Source: Berberis thunbergii (lineage: Eukaryota; Streptophyta; Magnoliopsida; Ranunculales; Berberidaceae). From it: a DNA stretch of 64,000 nucleotides. This document shows positions 9,442 to 20,619 of the stretch, in pieces (positions within the stretch are counted from its first letter, which is position 1; each line of letters begins with the position of its first letter). The DNA lies in NCBI GenBank assembly GCA_003290165.1, contig QNQO01000591.1:1-64000 (forward strand). The letters run 5' to 3'. Position numbers and translations under genes: made by a program. The notes under the pieces are model-generated. The model did no database searches. It worked only from the letters and a program-made list of their open reading frames with translations, and was not told the DNA's origin.

Positions 9442-12400
9442 TTATTCTGTTTGAAGTACATTCCTAATGCTGTTTTTTACTTTCTTCTTCTTCTTTGTTC
9501 CTGTTTTCTTTTTCTTGAGACTGACTTTCGGTCCCCGTTTGAACACGGCTAAAACTTCAATGCTGCAGTCACAGTGATTCGCCCATTCAAGAAAACTTAC
9601 AACAGCCAAATGTAAAGAACTACTAGAGGAAGTTACATTCAGCAAGGTAGTAACTAAAACATAAACAATTATTAATTGCCTTTACTTTGCAATAAAGAAA
9701 AATGGTGATCATAGAGTAATTGAAATTGCCTCAAGGTACACCACCCCTGTGAAGCTGCTTCACCAAAAAGCTTTAAAGCACAGTTTTCAATCACATGCGT
9801 GTTAAAAGGAGTGAGTCGTTATACCAAGGAACCATCGAGGGGTCCCTGGTGATATATAGGATTGAACCCATTTTCATTAACAATGAGAAGGACCCTCCTA
9901 AGATTCCTAGATACAACGTGCAAATACCTATGAAAGGTTTTTGGTCCTTAGGTGTGTGGTCGAGCATTACAACTCAGAGACGAGGTTTACTGCACTATAC
10001 ACTGTCAGCGGATGACATGACAAGGTTTACACCATTTAAACATTCCAATGGTAAAGAGCTCAGTTTTTTTAAGTGTGATGGTACTATTCTTTTGATTGAT
10101 TGAACTGTTTGATACCATTTTGATTTGTAGCTCTAGCAAGCAAAATATACATTAGCTAGATTCATCACATAAGTAAAATCTCTGGATCAAATAAAGGCTA
10201 GTGATTACCTCTGGGTACCAGGGAAGAAATTGAACCCATGAGCTTTCTCCAAACGCCATTTGTTACTAGACAACAAAGCTCTGCAATCCTGTTGAACAGT
10301 TGTTGCAACTTTAATTTACAAGACGAAACGACAAAGTCCAAGGTTAAAGACATCCCTAAGATTGCTGAGACCAATAAAATAAATAATAAACAAAAACAAA
10401 ATGAAAAAATAGGTTTCATATTAATCATGGCAAGCTACCATGCTCATAATATTAATACCTCCTTGAAGCTTTCCCATCCACAGCTGATATAGATAAGTGT
10501 TTCAGGCAGTGACTGACTTTTCTCCCAAGCTGTTTTGCCATCTACATGAACAGATGCTTCCCTCGCTCGTAAAATCCATGGCCTCTTTTCATCTTTCACC
10601 TTTGCGGGAGAACTGATTGATGAAGAATATATTATTAATCCCTTATTCTCTATTACATGTATCCTTTATGAACATGGTAATGCATAAATTACTGAATATA
10701 CCAACACAGGAGCACTATGTGCATTCAGAGGGGGAAGGGTGCTACCTTTCAGACACCTGAGCTTTGCGCTTGGATGATAATGCCCGCAATGCATCAACTA
10801 GAGAACGGTCCAGCCCTTTTCTGGGGGATCGACCACAACTACATCTGATCCCTCGAGCCAAGAAAGAGGATCCTGATACATGAACCATAAGAATTTGAAC
10901 TATTCCAAAGCTCTAACTAAAACAATATGCAGTAAGAACTAAGAAGTAGTTCGCCCTGGTAAGATAAGTCACACTACAGTATTACACTACGCCTCCAAGA
11001 TTTTCATTTTGTTGGTTTTTATCCTTAATATACGGAGACTAAAAAGAGAGGAAACAAATCACAATAATCATTAATTAATTATAAAGGTAATGAACTATTA
11101 AACACCAATCTCTTGGGAAATGCTGACAATTAACTTGGCAAGAATCGTCAAGATTACCACTCCATCCTAGTTATTTCTGGTACAATCAGATAATAATGCA
11201 AGGATCTTCATGAATATCAGATCGAATTGCAATTGGAGACAAGTAAATAAATTGAACACTTACAACTGAAGTGTCTGCTTGGTGCCAGCTGATGCTGCTA
11301 TCTACAGATTTTGGTAACCGGCTGACTGACTTCTCAAAAGACAACTTTGACTCCTTGTTGATCTCCACACATCTAACATATCTACAAATCAAGAAAAGTA
11401 ATTTCATACGAAGAGAAATACATGGCAATGAGAAACATTATTACGCAAATGAATCTGAGTAATTGCCTGCATTTCCTAGCAACAGCTAATGATAACCCAA
11501 TGACACCAGCTCCGGCATACAAATCTGTAACAGATGAGCCATATGGAACATATCTTCTCAACTTCTGAAGCAGTGAATCAAAAGCCTGCAACATATTTGT
11601 ATAGATCAGGTGCTTCAGAAAGTGTAACTTGGCAAGTGACTGTAAATCTAAATAAAAGTAAAGAGGTCTTTTATTGCAACCATTAGGGTACCATAAACTC
11701 AAAGGAAAAGTCACGATTTAAAATGGCAAATAGGCAAGAAAAAAATTCCAAGTTTCCTTGTTATTTTCAAGATTAAAGACGGGCTACCCTGAATGTTTCC
11801 AATATCTAATCATTGCCTAAGAAGAAAAGTAAAGATCACATAGTCCCTCAACTTTTGGCTCCTCATTACATTATATTCACTAGAATATGTGTCAAAGCAA
11901 AATAAAGATAAGCATAATTAATGAAGCTCGGTCCATTAGAATAGAAGTTTAGAATACCCGTGTGTTCGCTTGACCAAAGCTGGATGGAGCCAAGGAAATG
12001 TCAATCCCTCCAACATTTTCCCAAAAATCTCTCTCTCCTACTATATGTCTCCACCTATTTCCAAAAATTATCTGCACAGTTGATAAAATCTCTCATGTTA
12101 TCCGCAACAAAACTTTGCAAAAATTCTAAGCTGCATTAAACCTACAAGTGAAATAATTTAGCTGAAACAAATAAAATTAATATGGAGTTATTTTTTTAAA
12201 TATGGAGAAATTTCAACAATTCAAAAATAAATAAATACGATAGGTCGAAGCCAATACAAGTCAGGTGCTACTTGCCATGCAATGTAGTTCCTACAATATT
12301 ACAAGATAGCCAAGCAACCCTATAAGGAAACCAAAGCTCAACGTCGTAGCAATCCATGACTTCCCTGATTAGCTTTCTACTTTCAATTTGTCATTATGAT

Positions 12401-15400
12401 GATTGACTTCTTTTGTATTTCACATTCCGACATATAGTACAGGGTGCCAAAAACTATAGCACTTTTTGGGAACCTCTACCATAGGCCTGAAACTTTCAAC
12501 TCCTAAACATATCTGAGTCCCCTGAAGTGATGTTAAATAGCCTGAGCAGGGTACATCATGAGAATAAATGATCTTAATTTTCAATGGTTGTACCACATCC
12601 CTTGCATTCCAGCCATACCTCTTCTTGCCAAAACATCTCTTATAGCTAGATAATATCTTTGGAAAGATTTTTGTTTGTCCAACAAGACTTGTAGGGGACG
12701 GATAAACATTACACCATGGGATAATAGTATTACTAAAGTTAGTGTAACGCTACAAGTGCTGTAAAATGATCTTGAAATGTTGTCTTAAATTTCAGAGGTC
12801 AAGCAGATTTTACTATTTTTCATTAAAATTGTTGAAGAAGGATGGTACCACTAGGTCATGGGTTCAAACCCAGCTTGTGGCATCTTTATGGGTTCGAGGA
12901 TCCTATAAAAACCCTGCTTGCCTTTCAAAAAAAAAAAATGTTGAAAAAGTGGAAGTTGTACATACTGGTTGTGAATTTGAATGTGATACTAGTTGGTCTT
13001 TTTCATAGCCGGTTTTGCCGCAGACAACCTCCTTCCACTATAATTCTTCTAACTTAATCGTTTCTTCTACAAATCTTTCTCTTTCTTTTCAAAGGCCATT
13101 AGGAATGGGGTGGGAATAGTGGTAGATAAAGTTTTTAAGGATGCAGTAGTCGACGTTAGGAGGTTTGGGGATAGAATCATAAGTATTAAATTAGCTTTAG
13201 AACTAGAGATAGTGCATGTTATTAGTGTGTATGCACCCCAAGTGGGTTTGGACAAGGAACTAAGAAGGATTTTTGGGACTCTTTAGAGGAGTTAGTTCTT
13301 GGAATTCCCTCTTCCGATAGGATTTTCCTAGGCGGGGATTTGAATGGCCATGTTGGTAAAGATAAAATTGGGTATGAGAGGATACATGGAGGTCAAGGAT
13401 TTGGGGATCGAAACACTACGGGGATTTCTATTATAGATTTTGCTTTAGCTCTGGATTTTAGGATCAGAAATATTTTTTATAAGAAGATGGAAGATCACTT
13501 GGTGACCTTTGCGAGTGGGGGCAATATAGAAGTCAAATTGATTATTTTCTTGTTAGGAGACAGGATTTAGGTAGGTGTAAAAATTGTAAGGTTATACCAG
13601 GGGAGTGTTGACAAACCAACATAGGCTGTTAGTTCTCGATTTTTGTCTTAAGAGTAGGGATCGTATTGCTATATAACAGGTTAGACCGAGAACTAAGTGG
13701 TGGACCTTACAAGGAGATGTGTGCCAAAAATTTAGAAAAAAGATTTTGGGTGGCCAATCAGTTTCAAATGGTTGAGAGAATCTCGAACCAAAGGATAGGA
13801 CTAGTAGCGCGGATCTTTTTGAACGTTTGGCAAACCGAATAAGAAGATGTGCGAAGAAAGAGTTAGGAGAGGCCAAAAGATGAGGTTTATATGGTAAGGA
13901 GACACGGTGGTGGAACGCTGATGTGCAACAAACCATTACGGAAAAGAAATGATGCTTTAAAGAGTGGCAAAAAATAGGTGCCTAGAGTCTTATGAGCTTT
14001 ATAAGCAAGATAAGAAGTTGAGAAGTAAAGCAGTAGAGAAAGTTAACAAGAGAGCATATGATGATCTTTATAATATGCTAGGTACAAAGGAAGGGGAGAA
14101 GGATATTTTCAAAATAGCTAAAGCTAGAAAACGAAAAACTAGGGACTTGAGTCATGTTAAGTGTGTTAAGCATGAGGATGGAAGAGTTTTAATGCAGGAT
14201 AAAGCTATTTTAGATAGATGGAATGATTACTTTTGAAACCTACTCAATGGAACAATGTAAGGGAGTTAAACTTGGAGGCGTATGCTTCACATGAAGGGAG
14301 AGATCATGTGTTCCATTGCAGAGTTAGTGCCACAGAAGTGAGAGAAGCTTTAAAAAGATTGAAGACAGGGAAGGCCGTTGGACCGGATGATATACCAATT
14401 GAAGCATGAAAATGTCTGAGAGAAGTTGGGATTCAATGGCTAACTAAGCTTTTTAATAGAATTTTGGAAACTAGAAAAATGTCAGATTCATGGAGGCATA
14501 GCATTGTGGTACCAATTTATAAGAACAAAGGGGATATCCAGAATTGCTCGAACTATAGAGGGATAAAGCTTATGAGTCATACGATGAAATTTTGGGAGAG
14601 GGTTATAGAATGAAGACTTGGGAGTTTAACCACGGTTTCGGAGAATCAATTTGGATTTATGCCGAGTAGGTCTATTACGGAGGCCATATTCCTGCTTAGG
14701 CAAACTATAGAAAAATACCTAGAGGCACGTAAGAGTTTGCATATGATTTTTATTGATCTGGAGAAAGCATATGATAGGGTCCCCAGAGAGTTAATTTGGT
14801 GGGTGCTTGAAAGGAAGAAAGTATCTCAATGTTATGTCGATATCATTAAGGATATGTATGAAAGGGGCTGTAACATGTGTTCGGCGTTAAGTCCATATCT
14901 CTTTGCTTTGGTCATGGATGAGTTGACGAGACATCTGCAAAAAGATGTACCTTGGTGCATGTTATTTGCAGATGATATTGTTTTAATTGATGAGACTAGT
15001 GCATGTTTAGGTTAGAAATTAGATAGGTGGTGGGCGGCTTTAAAGAGTAAAAATTTTAAAATTAGCCGTTTGAAGACGGAGTATCTAGTATGCAACTTTG
15101 GTTGTGAACCACGAGGGAGAAGTAATGCAATTGAGATTGAAGGTGTAGAGGTCCCAGAGTGTGAGGCTTTTCGATATCTAGGATCTATAATTCAAAAGAA
15201 TGGGGCTATTGGAGAAGATGTAGACCATAGGATTAAAGCTGGTTGGTTGAAATGGAGAATGACGTCAGGAGTATTATGCGATAGAATGATGGCTAAAAGG
15301 GAAATGTTATAAGACAATTGTTCGACCAACCATGCTATACGGTTCAAATGCTGGGCTACTACGGGACAACTTACACATAGGATAGCAGTAGCAGAAATGC

Positions 15401-18400
15401 GTATGTTAAGGTGGATGTGTGGTAAAACTCGTAAGGATAAAATTAGAAATGAAAGAATTAGGATATACTCAGGTGTAGCGTCCATAGAAGACAAAATTAG
15501 ATAAAGACGTTTAACTTGGTTTGGTCAAGTGCAAATGAGACCAAGCACGGCGCCAATTAGAAAATGTCTAGATTGGCAAGTTAATGGAGGGTGTAGACAG
15601 AGGGGACGACCGTTGAAAACTTGGATGAAGGCGGTGAATGAAGATATCATTGAACTTGGATTAGGCGAGGATATGTGGGAAGACCGCATTGCTTGGATAA
15701 CCAAAATCCATGTAGCCGACCCCAAAAATATCGGGAATGGGCTTTGATGATGATGTTGTAATCTTTTCCAACAAAGTTCATTAGTTTTCAAACCTTTGTT
15801 TCATATATAGATCTAACAATATTTCCTTAGATATCTTCAGCTTGTAAAAACTTAAAAAATGCTTAAAAGTTAAATTCCACATATTGTATTTGGTACAGTG
15901 TATTTATCATTCCAAGATATAGAACATTAATTTGGATACATAATTCTAAACCAGAAAGCACATACCTTATTAGTAAAACAAGAATGCGATGAATCCAAGA
16001 GATGTTCTTCACATCAAGAGAAGTGCGAGAAATGAAAAAGTGTCTTAATTGAAGGACTGATTTATTTTCAGATAAAAAGCTCACATGTTTTCACTCACAT
16101 TATTACTTGACGTCTGATAGTTGATCCACAAGGAATGGATTAAATTAGAACGGCTCCTCGGTCCACCATTTTTCCACAAGAACTGCAAACATAAGGAAAG
16201 CATCATTTACAAAACAGAGTCCAGATTCTAGGAAACTCCATACAAATGATCGTTCTTCTGAAAAAAAACACATGGTTAGTATAGATGTCCACAACCTTTG
16301 ATGAGTTTGTTGAAAAAAAAAACAGATAATCACTAAAAAATAAACGAAGATGTGTGACTTACATTGGCCAAGGCATTTAATTTTCCTGAACTGGGTGAGT
16401 TCTCATTTCTTGAATTCCAAACCAAAGAAACCTGGACTTTACCTGAAAAGAATGCATAGGTAAACATCATTGTTGCATTATCCCAACCTAAATATTGGCA
16501 TAGGCAACATTGCGAACCAAAACTCCATCAAACAACTCAATCTTTGGATAAAGTTTCAACAAGTCCAGGAAATGGAAATTCAATGAAAACATTCTTTTGA
16601 AGAAAAATTGTCACATTGATATATGTCCATAAACTAACCATTTCGGTATCTTTCTGCAGCACGGAGGGATGTGTTGTAGGTGGTCACAGCCATCTGCAAA
16701 CCCAGAATCCATCAGACTCGCCATTCGAAACAAATCCTGATATTACTTGTCATTGGAAACAAATCCTGATAGTGTCTTGTTTTGTTTTACTTTTTTTAAG
16801 TAAATAAAACTTTTTTACATTGATTTTTAAAGACCTATGTAACAATGACACTTCATTTCCAAATAAAATTCTCATATCGGACACGTATTGGACACTCTCA
16901 TCAGACGCTTAATGCTTATGTCATCAACTTTTCACATACCTTTCAAAAGTTTAATTCTTTACAAATGTTACAAGCATATTAACAATATTGACCTAGTCAA
17001 AGAACATGATTAATAATATGAAACTTATTGCTAAATAAGTAAATAATAGTATATTGTACAGGAGTATCTATGAAATGTGTTTTTTGGTTGACGTGTCGAA
17101 CACCTCATATATGTATGTATGTAGTGAGTTAGTGGCCTTTTGGAAATTCAAATGTATATGGGGGGCTACGTAATTGTGGAATGTTGTAGACGTTTCAAAA
17201 GGAATTATAAAAGTTCCCATGTTCTGAGTGTGATAATTAATGCATATAAACAAGTGGAGGTTTTTTTTTTAATAAATCCCTTAACCCCTCCCATCCCAAA
17301 TATCGCCGGGAGGGTTTGAACCACGTACTTGTGATTCCATCCGCCCCAAGACTACCACTAAGCTGGTATCTCGTTGGCATAAACAGGTGAAGGTGAAAAA
17401 ATCATCCAATAATTCAAAACCAATCTAGAAAATTCCAACAACCTCATGTATCAGTATGTGAACTTTTTCTTATCTCGTTACTTTTCCTCTATGTAACAAG
17501 ACGCTATAACAATTTAAAGTTTAAAAAATGTGTATCTAACACGATAGTGTTAGATACACATGTCAAAACTCACGAATACTCCCATAGGACACTCCATATT
17601 TTGAAAAGTTTAAATTCTTTAAAACTAATAATTCAAAATTGTTGAAAACGTGCATAATAGTAAAATGTACTAATGTGTACCCAGTGCATCCCATAGTGTG
17701 TTTTGTCGGCCAACGTGTCTGACACCTTGCATCCGTGTGAGATATCGATATCCGTATCCATGTCGTTGTTACATAGCTTTTCCTTCATCCTTTTCATTTA
17801 ACCCATTGAGGGATTAAATTAACCCATGTTGTGGCATCATTACTGGACCTAAATTCTAGACTAAAAGTTTAGAAGAATTTGGTTAGAGAATAAGGCTTCA
17901 TTATTTGTAACTTTTAATTAGCGCAAGCTCTTGAGAGGAGTGACCTGAGGTTTGAGTCTAAATTATTGAATATTGAAGAAAGAGTTGGCCAAATTTTATT
18001 CTGTTGTTTAAATGGGAACTTTGTCAACATAAATAAATAAATAAAATTAAAAACATACTGGTTCCCTGATCTTCATCATATGGTATTCACAAAATGAAGT
18101 GTAGTACAGTAACTTCAATTACTGACCTGCACATATCGCAATTCACCGGTTCCGTGATCTTCATCATATGGTTCCACATCCAACTCAGTAATTCCTGTAA
18201 AAAATACCAATAACACAATAACAACTACGAAAAATAAAACTGAATAAATATTATATATGAATGACAAAAATAAAAATAAAATCTAAAAAAAGGTAAATTA
18301 CCTTGTTTTAGAAGTTCTACCGCTGTATTGATGTTAGGGTGATGAGCTGCATACAAAAATCAAAATCAAATTACGAAATTAAAAAATCCAAATAAAATGG

Positions 18401-18992
18401 CAAAAAAAATCCGAAATCAAAATGCTAACCTACACAGTTTGGAATGTCTACAACATTATGAGTACCCTCTTCATACAATCCAATCAAAGGGTTATCAGAT
18501 GAACCTCGAACGGCTAGTTTCGCACGGCACCGCCATCCCCACTTAAAAAGCAAATCAAATTCAAAACCACAATAATCAAATAATTAAAAAATTAAAAACT
18601 GATTTCTATACCAATTTACAGCTATCGAATGTGAAGTCCGAAACGCCGAGATTCTTAAAGAAGTCAGTAACTTCATCGAGAATGATCGGACGGTGGAGGT
18701 TCCACTCGTGCGTGCAACCTGAACACCTGCAAGAGAAAAGAGATGATAAGTAGATGAACACGAACCGGTGAGTGAGTGGAGGAGAGAGAGAGGGTGCGTA
18801 CGATTGGAAGTGTTGACACTGTAAGGCGCAGGTTAGAGGAGGGGAGGGGGATGGGAGTGAATTAGGGGTTTGTGGGAAAGATTGAATTTGGGGTTGAGGA
18901 GGGGGAGGTGGGGTGCGTAGTGCGCACTGGGTGAAGCGAGAAGTGATGAAGGATGAAGAGGAGGAGGGTTGAACTGAGGAGAGGAACAACAT
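9442..18992 (-). CDS. RlmD/RumA-like RNA (uracil-5)-methyltransferase, predicted plastid
   Basis: Fifteen exons, in transcript order: 18992-18802, 18726-18612, 18541-18430, 18346-18302, 18194-18127, 16693-16639, 16442-16363, 16182-16099, 12071-11958, 11585-11467, 11381-11264, 10872-10746, 10612-10459, 10288-10209, 9562-9442. The N-terminus is Ser/Pro-rich like a plastid transit peptide. Next comes CQHFQSCSGC, the C-x5-C-x2-C pattern of the RumA iron-sulphur cluster, then the S-adenosylmethionine motif DLYAGAGVIG, a GSDVVVVDPP motif, and LIYISCGWESF with the likely catalytic cysteine. The family methylates uracil C5 in rRNA or tRNA; the substrate here is inferred. Exons sum to 1,583 nt, one short of 528 codons; the gap fits a lost base in the run 10823-10827, after DPP. 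Intron 10 uses a GC donor. Closest recalled homologue is Arabidopsis At3g21300. Confidence 0.88.
10823..10827 (-). other. One-base deletion site in a G/C homopolymer of the methyltransferase exon
   Basis: The coding strand has five C here, and the frame before (GSDVVVVDPP) and after (KGLDRSLVDALRAL) only joins if a sixth C is supplied. Total exon length independently shows that exactly one base is missing. This is a candidate homopolymer error. Confidence 0.8.
11382..11466 (-). other. GC-AG intron of the methyltransferase gene
   Basis: The exon ends AAATGCAG and the intron opens with GCAATT rather than GT; the acceptor is TTTGTAG. Joining here gives the conserved ARKCRYVRCVEINKE. Other introns of this gene use GT. 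GC donors are a known minority class, usually with a stronger consensus (GCAAG) than seen here. Confidence 0.75.
12842..12935 (+). repeat. tRNA-related SINE-like sequence
   Basis: Contains a B-box-like GGGTTCAAACCC at about 12861-12872, the shared motif TTTATGGGTTCGAGGATCC, and ends in a run of twelve A. It lies in methyltransferase intron 8, just before the LINE. The 39-bp insertion in the trnS copy at 4081-4119 matches its 3' part. No clear target duplication was found. Confidence 0.45.
13095..15760 (+). mobile_element. RTE-type LINE retrotransposon, 5'-truncated and decayed
   Basis: Fragments in several frames follow the order of plant RTE elements. The C-terminal part of an apurinic endonuclease comes first (ISVYAPQVGLDKE near 13220, FLGGDLNGHVGKDKIGYERIHGG near 13330-13395). 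Then come a linker, a reverse transcriptase core (MIFIDLEKAYDRVPRELIWW near 14740-14800 and FADDIV near 14968), and the C-terminal RLTWFGQVQMRP and GRPLKTWMKAV blocks. There are stops at 14221, 15013 and elsewhere. An internal deletion removes the segment between MYERGCNM and SALSPYLF. The 3' end runs into TTTGATGATGATG, the short repeat tail usual for RTE. It is antisense to the methyltransferase, inside its intron 8. Confidence 0.85.
17261..17378 (-). mobile_element. tRNA-derived SINE with 15-bp target duplication
   Basis: Read on the minus strand it has an A-box-like AGCTTAGTGGTAG and a B-box GGTTCAAACCC separated as in tRNA-derived SINEs, and ends in a run of ten A (T at 17261-17270). Direct repeats flank it: ATAAACAAGTGGAGG at 17246-17260 and ATAAACAGGTGAAGG at 17379-17393, differing at two positions. 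Length (about 118 bp), tail and duplication all fit LINE-driven retroposition. Confidence 0.82.
17528..17561. repeat. Perfect 15-bp hairpin with a 4-base loop
   Basis: ATGTGTATCTAACAC (17528-17542) and its exact reverse complement (17547-17561) are separated by GATA. It lies within the methyltransferase intron and the putative element at 16832-17778. It has no terminator-like context; its function is unknown. Confidence 0.75.
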
Positions 18993-19087
18993 GGTCGTTT
19001 TTTGTGCTGGGTTTTGAAGCGGGAATGGAGTGGAAGAGGGAAGTGGATAACGTCTGGTCTGGAGGAGTAAATAGTGATTGCTTTGCT

Positions 19088-19105
19088 TGGGCTTGGGCTT
19101 GGGCT
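19088..19105 (-). promoter_or_regulatory. Three tandem site II-like motifs upstream of the methyltransferase
   Basis: TGGGCT occurs three times back to back on the plus strand (AGCCCA on the coding strand), about 96-113 bp upstream of the ATG at 18992. Clustered TGGGCC/T site II motifs are known in plant promoters of genes serving organelles and ribosomes. This fits a plastid RNA methyltransferase, but the link is inference. An A+T-rich TATA-like stretch lies further upstream near 19128-19140. Confidence 0.4.
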
Positions 19106-19144
19106 TGCCCCACCTTTTTTAATTTCAAAATATATTTTTAGAGA

Positions 19145-20106
19145 ATAAAAAACATAAATAAATGAATTTAGATTTTGAAGTGTCATATATACTGAAATTT
19201 TTCAAGAAATAAGAAATTATAAGTTATATGTACTAGTGTACCAGCCGTACTTACATGACCATACACTTTCCATAGTGTGTACCCATGCGATATGTCACCC
19301 TGGTCCTTGGGTCGTGCCTACGACACTCCCCAAATATGTTACTAAATTATTAAATATAAAAACAAATCATAATTACACTAATGCATCTCTATATTTAATC
19401 AAGGTAGTGGTAGACAACATATATAATCAAAAATCAAAAAAAATTATAGAAAGTGATGAATAATTGCAAAAATGTACATGGAACCTGTGGTGTATTAGAA
19501 CCATGAATGGTATAATGATAATGCTTAAATATTGACTCAAAATTAAATTGAGTTACCAAAAGAAAAATACCATATTAGAGGCAACCTCAAAACCTGTTAT
19601 GAGGCACGGGATATTATTCCTCTTTGCCCCAACAACTCATAAAAAATAAATAAATAAAACTAATAGCGATGAAATTTGGGTGAGATTGAAGTGCATTTTC
19701 TTTTTCTACATATGGCATTATTTTGTGTCTAACTTGATCAAGAAGAAAGGGAAAAATAAATAGAAAGTGAACGACGAGAAGAAGAATAACTTCAGCACAT
19801 GGTAAATCACTTATTCATTTCTTTCCAATAAGAGGTAAAAATAAAATGATGGAAATTAGAGAATACATGACTCCCAATTCTTGCAGACTTTAATTGCAAA
19901 ACAATATTTTAAACAATTGCTAATCATTTATCATGATTTGTTTTTAGATTTTTATAAAAAAAATTATTTTTTTACGGTCAGAAATCCCTTTTATGTGTTC
20001 ATTTAGTTATTGGTCGTGTAATGGTGTCGTAAAAATAGTTTTTAAAAAATATATATTTTAAACAATTGTTGATAACACCCACTACTACTTTTTTAAGAGT
20101 GTCTGC
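19145..20106. other. Intergenic DNA upstream of the methyltransferase
   Basis: A+T-rich, no gene or defined repeat recognised before the Copia element. Short open frames here have no family resemblance. Confidence 0.5.
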
Positions 20107-20607
20107 TGTTATGCATGAAAGCGTTACAAATGTCGAAATACGAAGTTACAAACAAAATATTAACAAATACTAGAGATAAACAATTTACGTAGTTCGGCAA
20201 ACTCGCCTACGTCCACAATAACAACTGTTATTGTTTCAGATTCAGATTATAGACATTACAAACACACCGTACAAATTGGTTTCCCAAAAGAAATTCAAAT
20301 ACAAAATCCGAACAATGCCCTAACAAATAAGCAAATGAAAATCCAACCCAAAACAAATCCAATGTCGGATTTTCCGAAACAAATTTATGATACAAATGAG
20401 ATCTCTCACAACTCTCGGAAAGGGTTATTACAAATGGCTAATGGAGTTAATAACCAAGGCCCCTTGAGGAGGTGCAACATGCGACAAATACAAGCTCACT
20501 GTGAGTTGTCCATTTGTTGACAAATAACTCCTCTTTGTCATGCTTCTTCACTAAGCGTCAACAACATCTCACAATTAAGATGAGGCGGTTCCACCACCTC
20601 CTTAACA
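20107..20607 (-). repeat. 3' LTR of the deleted Copia element (501 bp)
   Basis: Aligned along its length with 22370-22907. It lacks a GACGCGGTGGCGGAAGCTT-like segment and a short segment near the middle that the other LTR has. It contains the usual Copia-LTR block GTGGACG..TTTGCCGAAC on the minus strand near 20185-20213. Confidence 0.85.
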
Positions 20608-20619
20608 ATTCTCCACCTC
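20608..20619 (-). other. Polypurine tract of the Copia element
   Basis: On the minus strand GAGGTGGAGAAT lies directly against the start of the 3' LTR (TGTTAAGG), the position required for plus-strand priming. Confidence 0.7.

Larger units (their letters stand above)
16832..17778. mobile_element. Possible DNA transposon with CTATGTAACAA ends
   Basis: The left end reads CTATGTAACAATGACA (about 16834) and the right end, read on the minus strand, CTATGTAACAACGACATG (about 17775). Subterminal sequence at both ends contains ATATCG and GGACACG/AGACACG motifs. A related end occurs near 51340-51400. No convincing target duplication was seen, and there is no transposase. It lies in methyltransferase intron 5 and contains the SINE at 17261-17378. 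Confidence 0.4.

Noticed and set aside
9795..10103. 102-codon plus-strand open frame in a methyltransferase intron
   Set aside because: It lies antisense inside intron 14, with no recognisable domain; I could not support it as a gene or as part of a known element.
18833..19186. Alternative minus-strand open frames at the methyltransferase 5' end
   Set aside because: The frame starting at 18992 is the one that joins correctly to the iron-sulphur cluster exon; the others are Ser/Pro-rich shadows.
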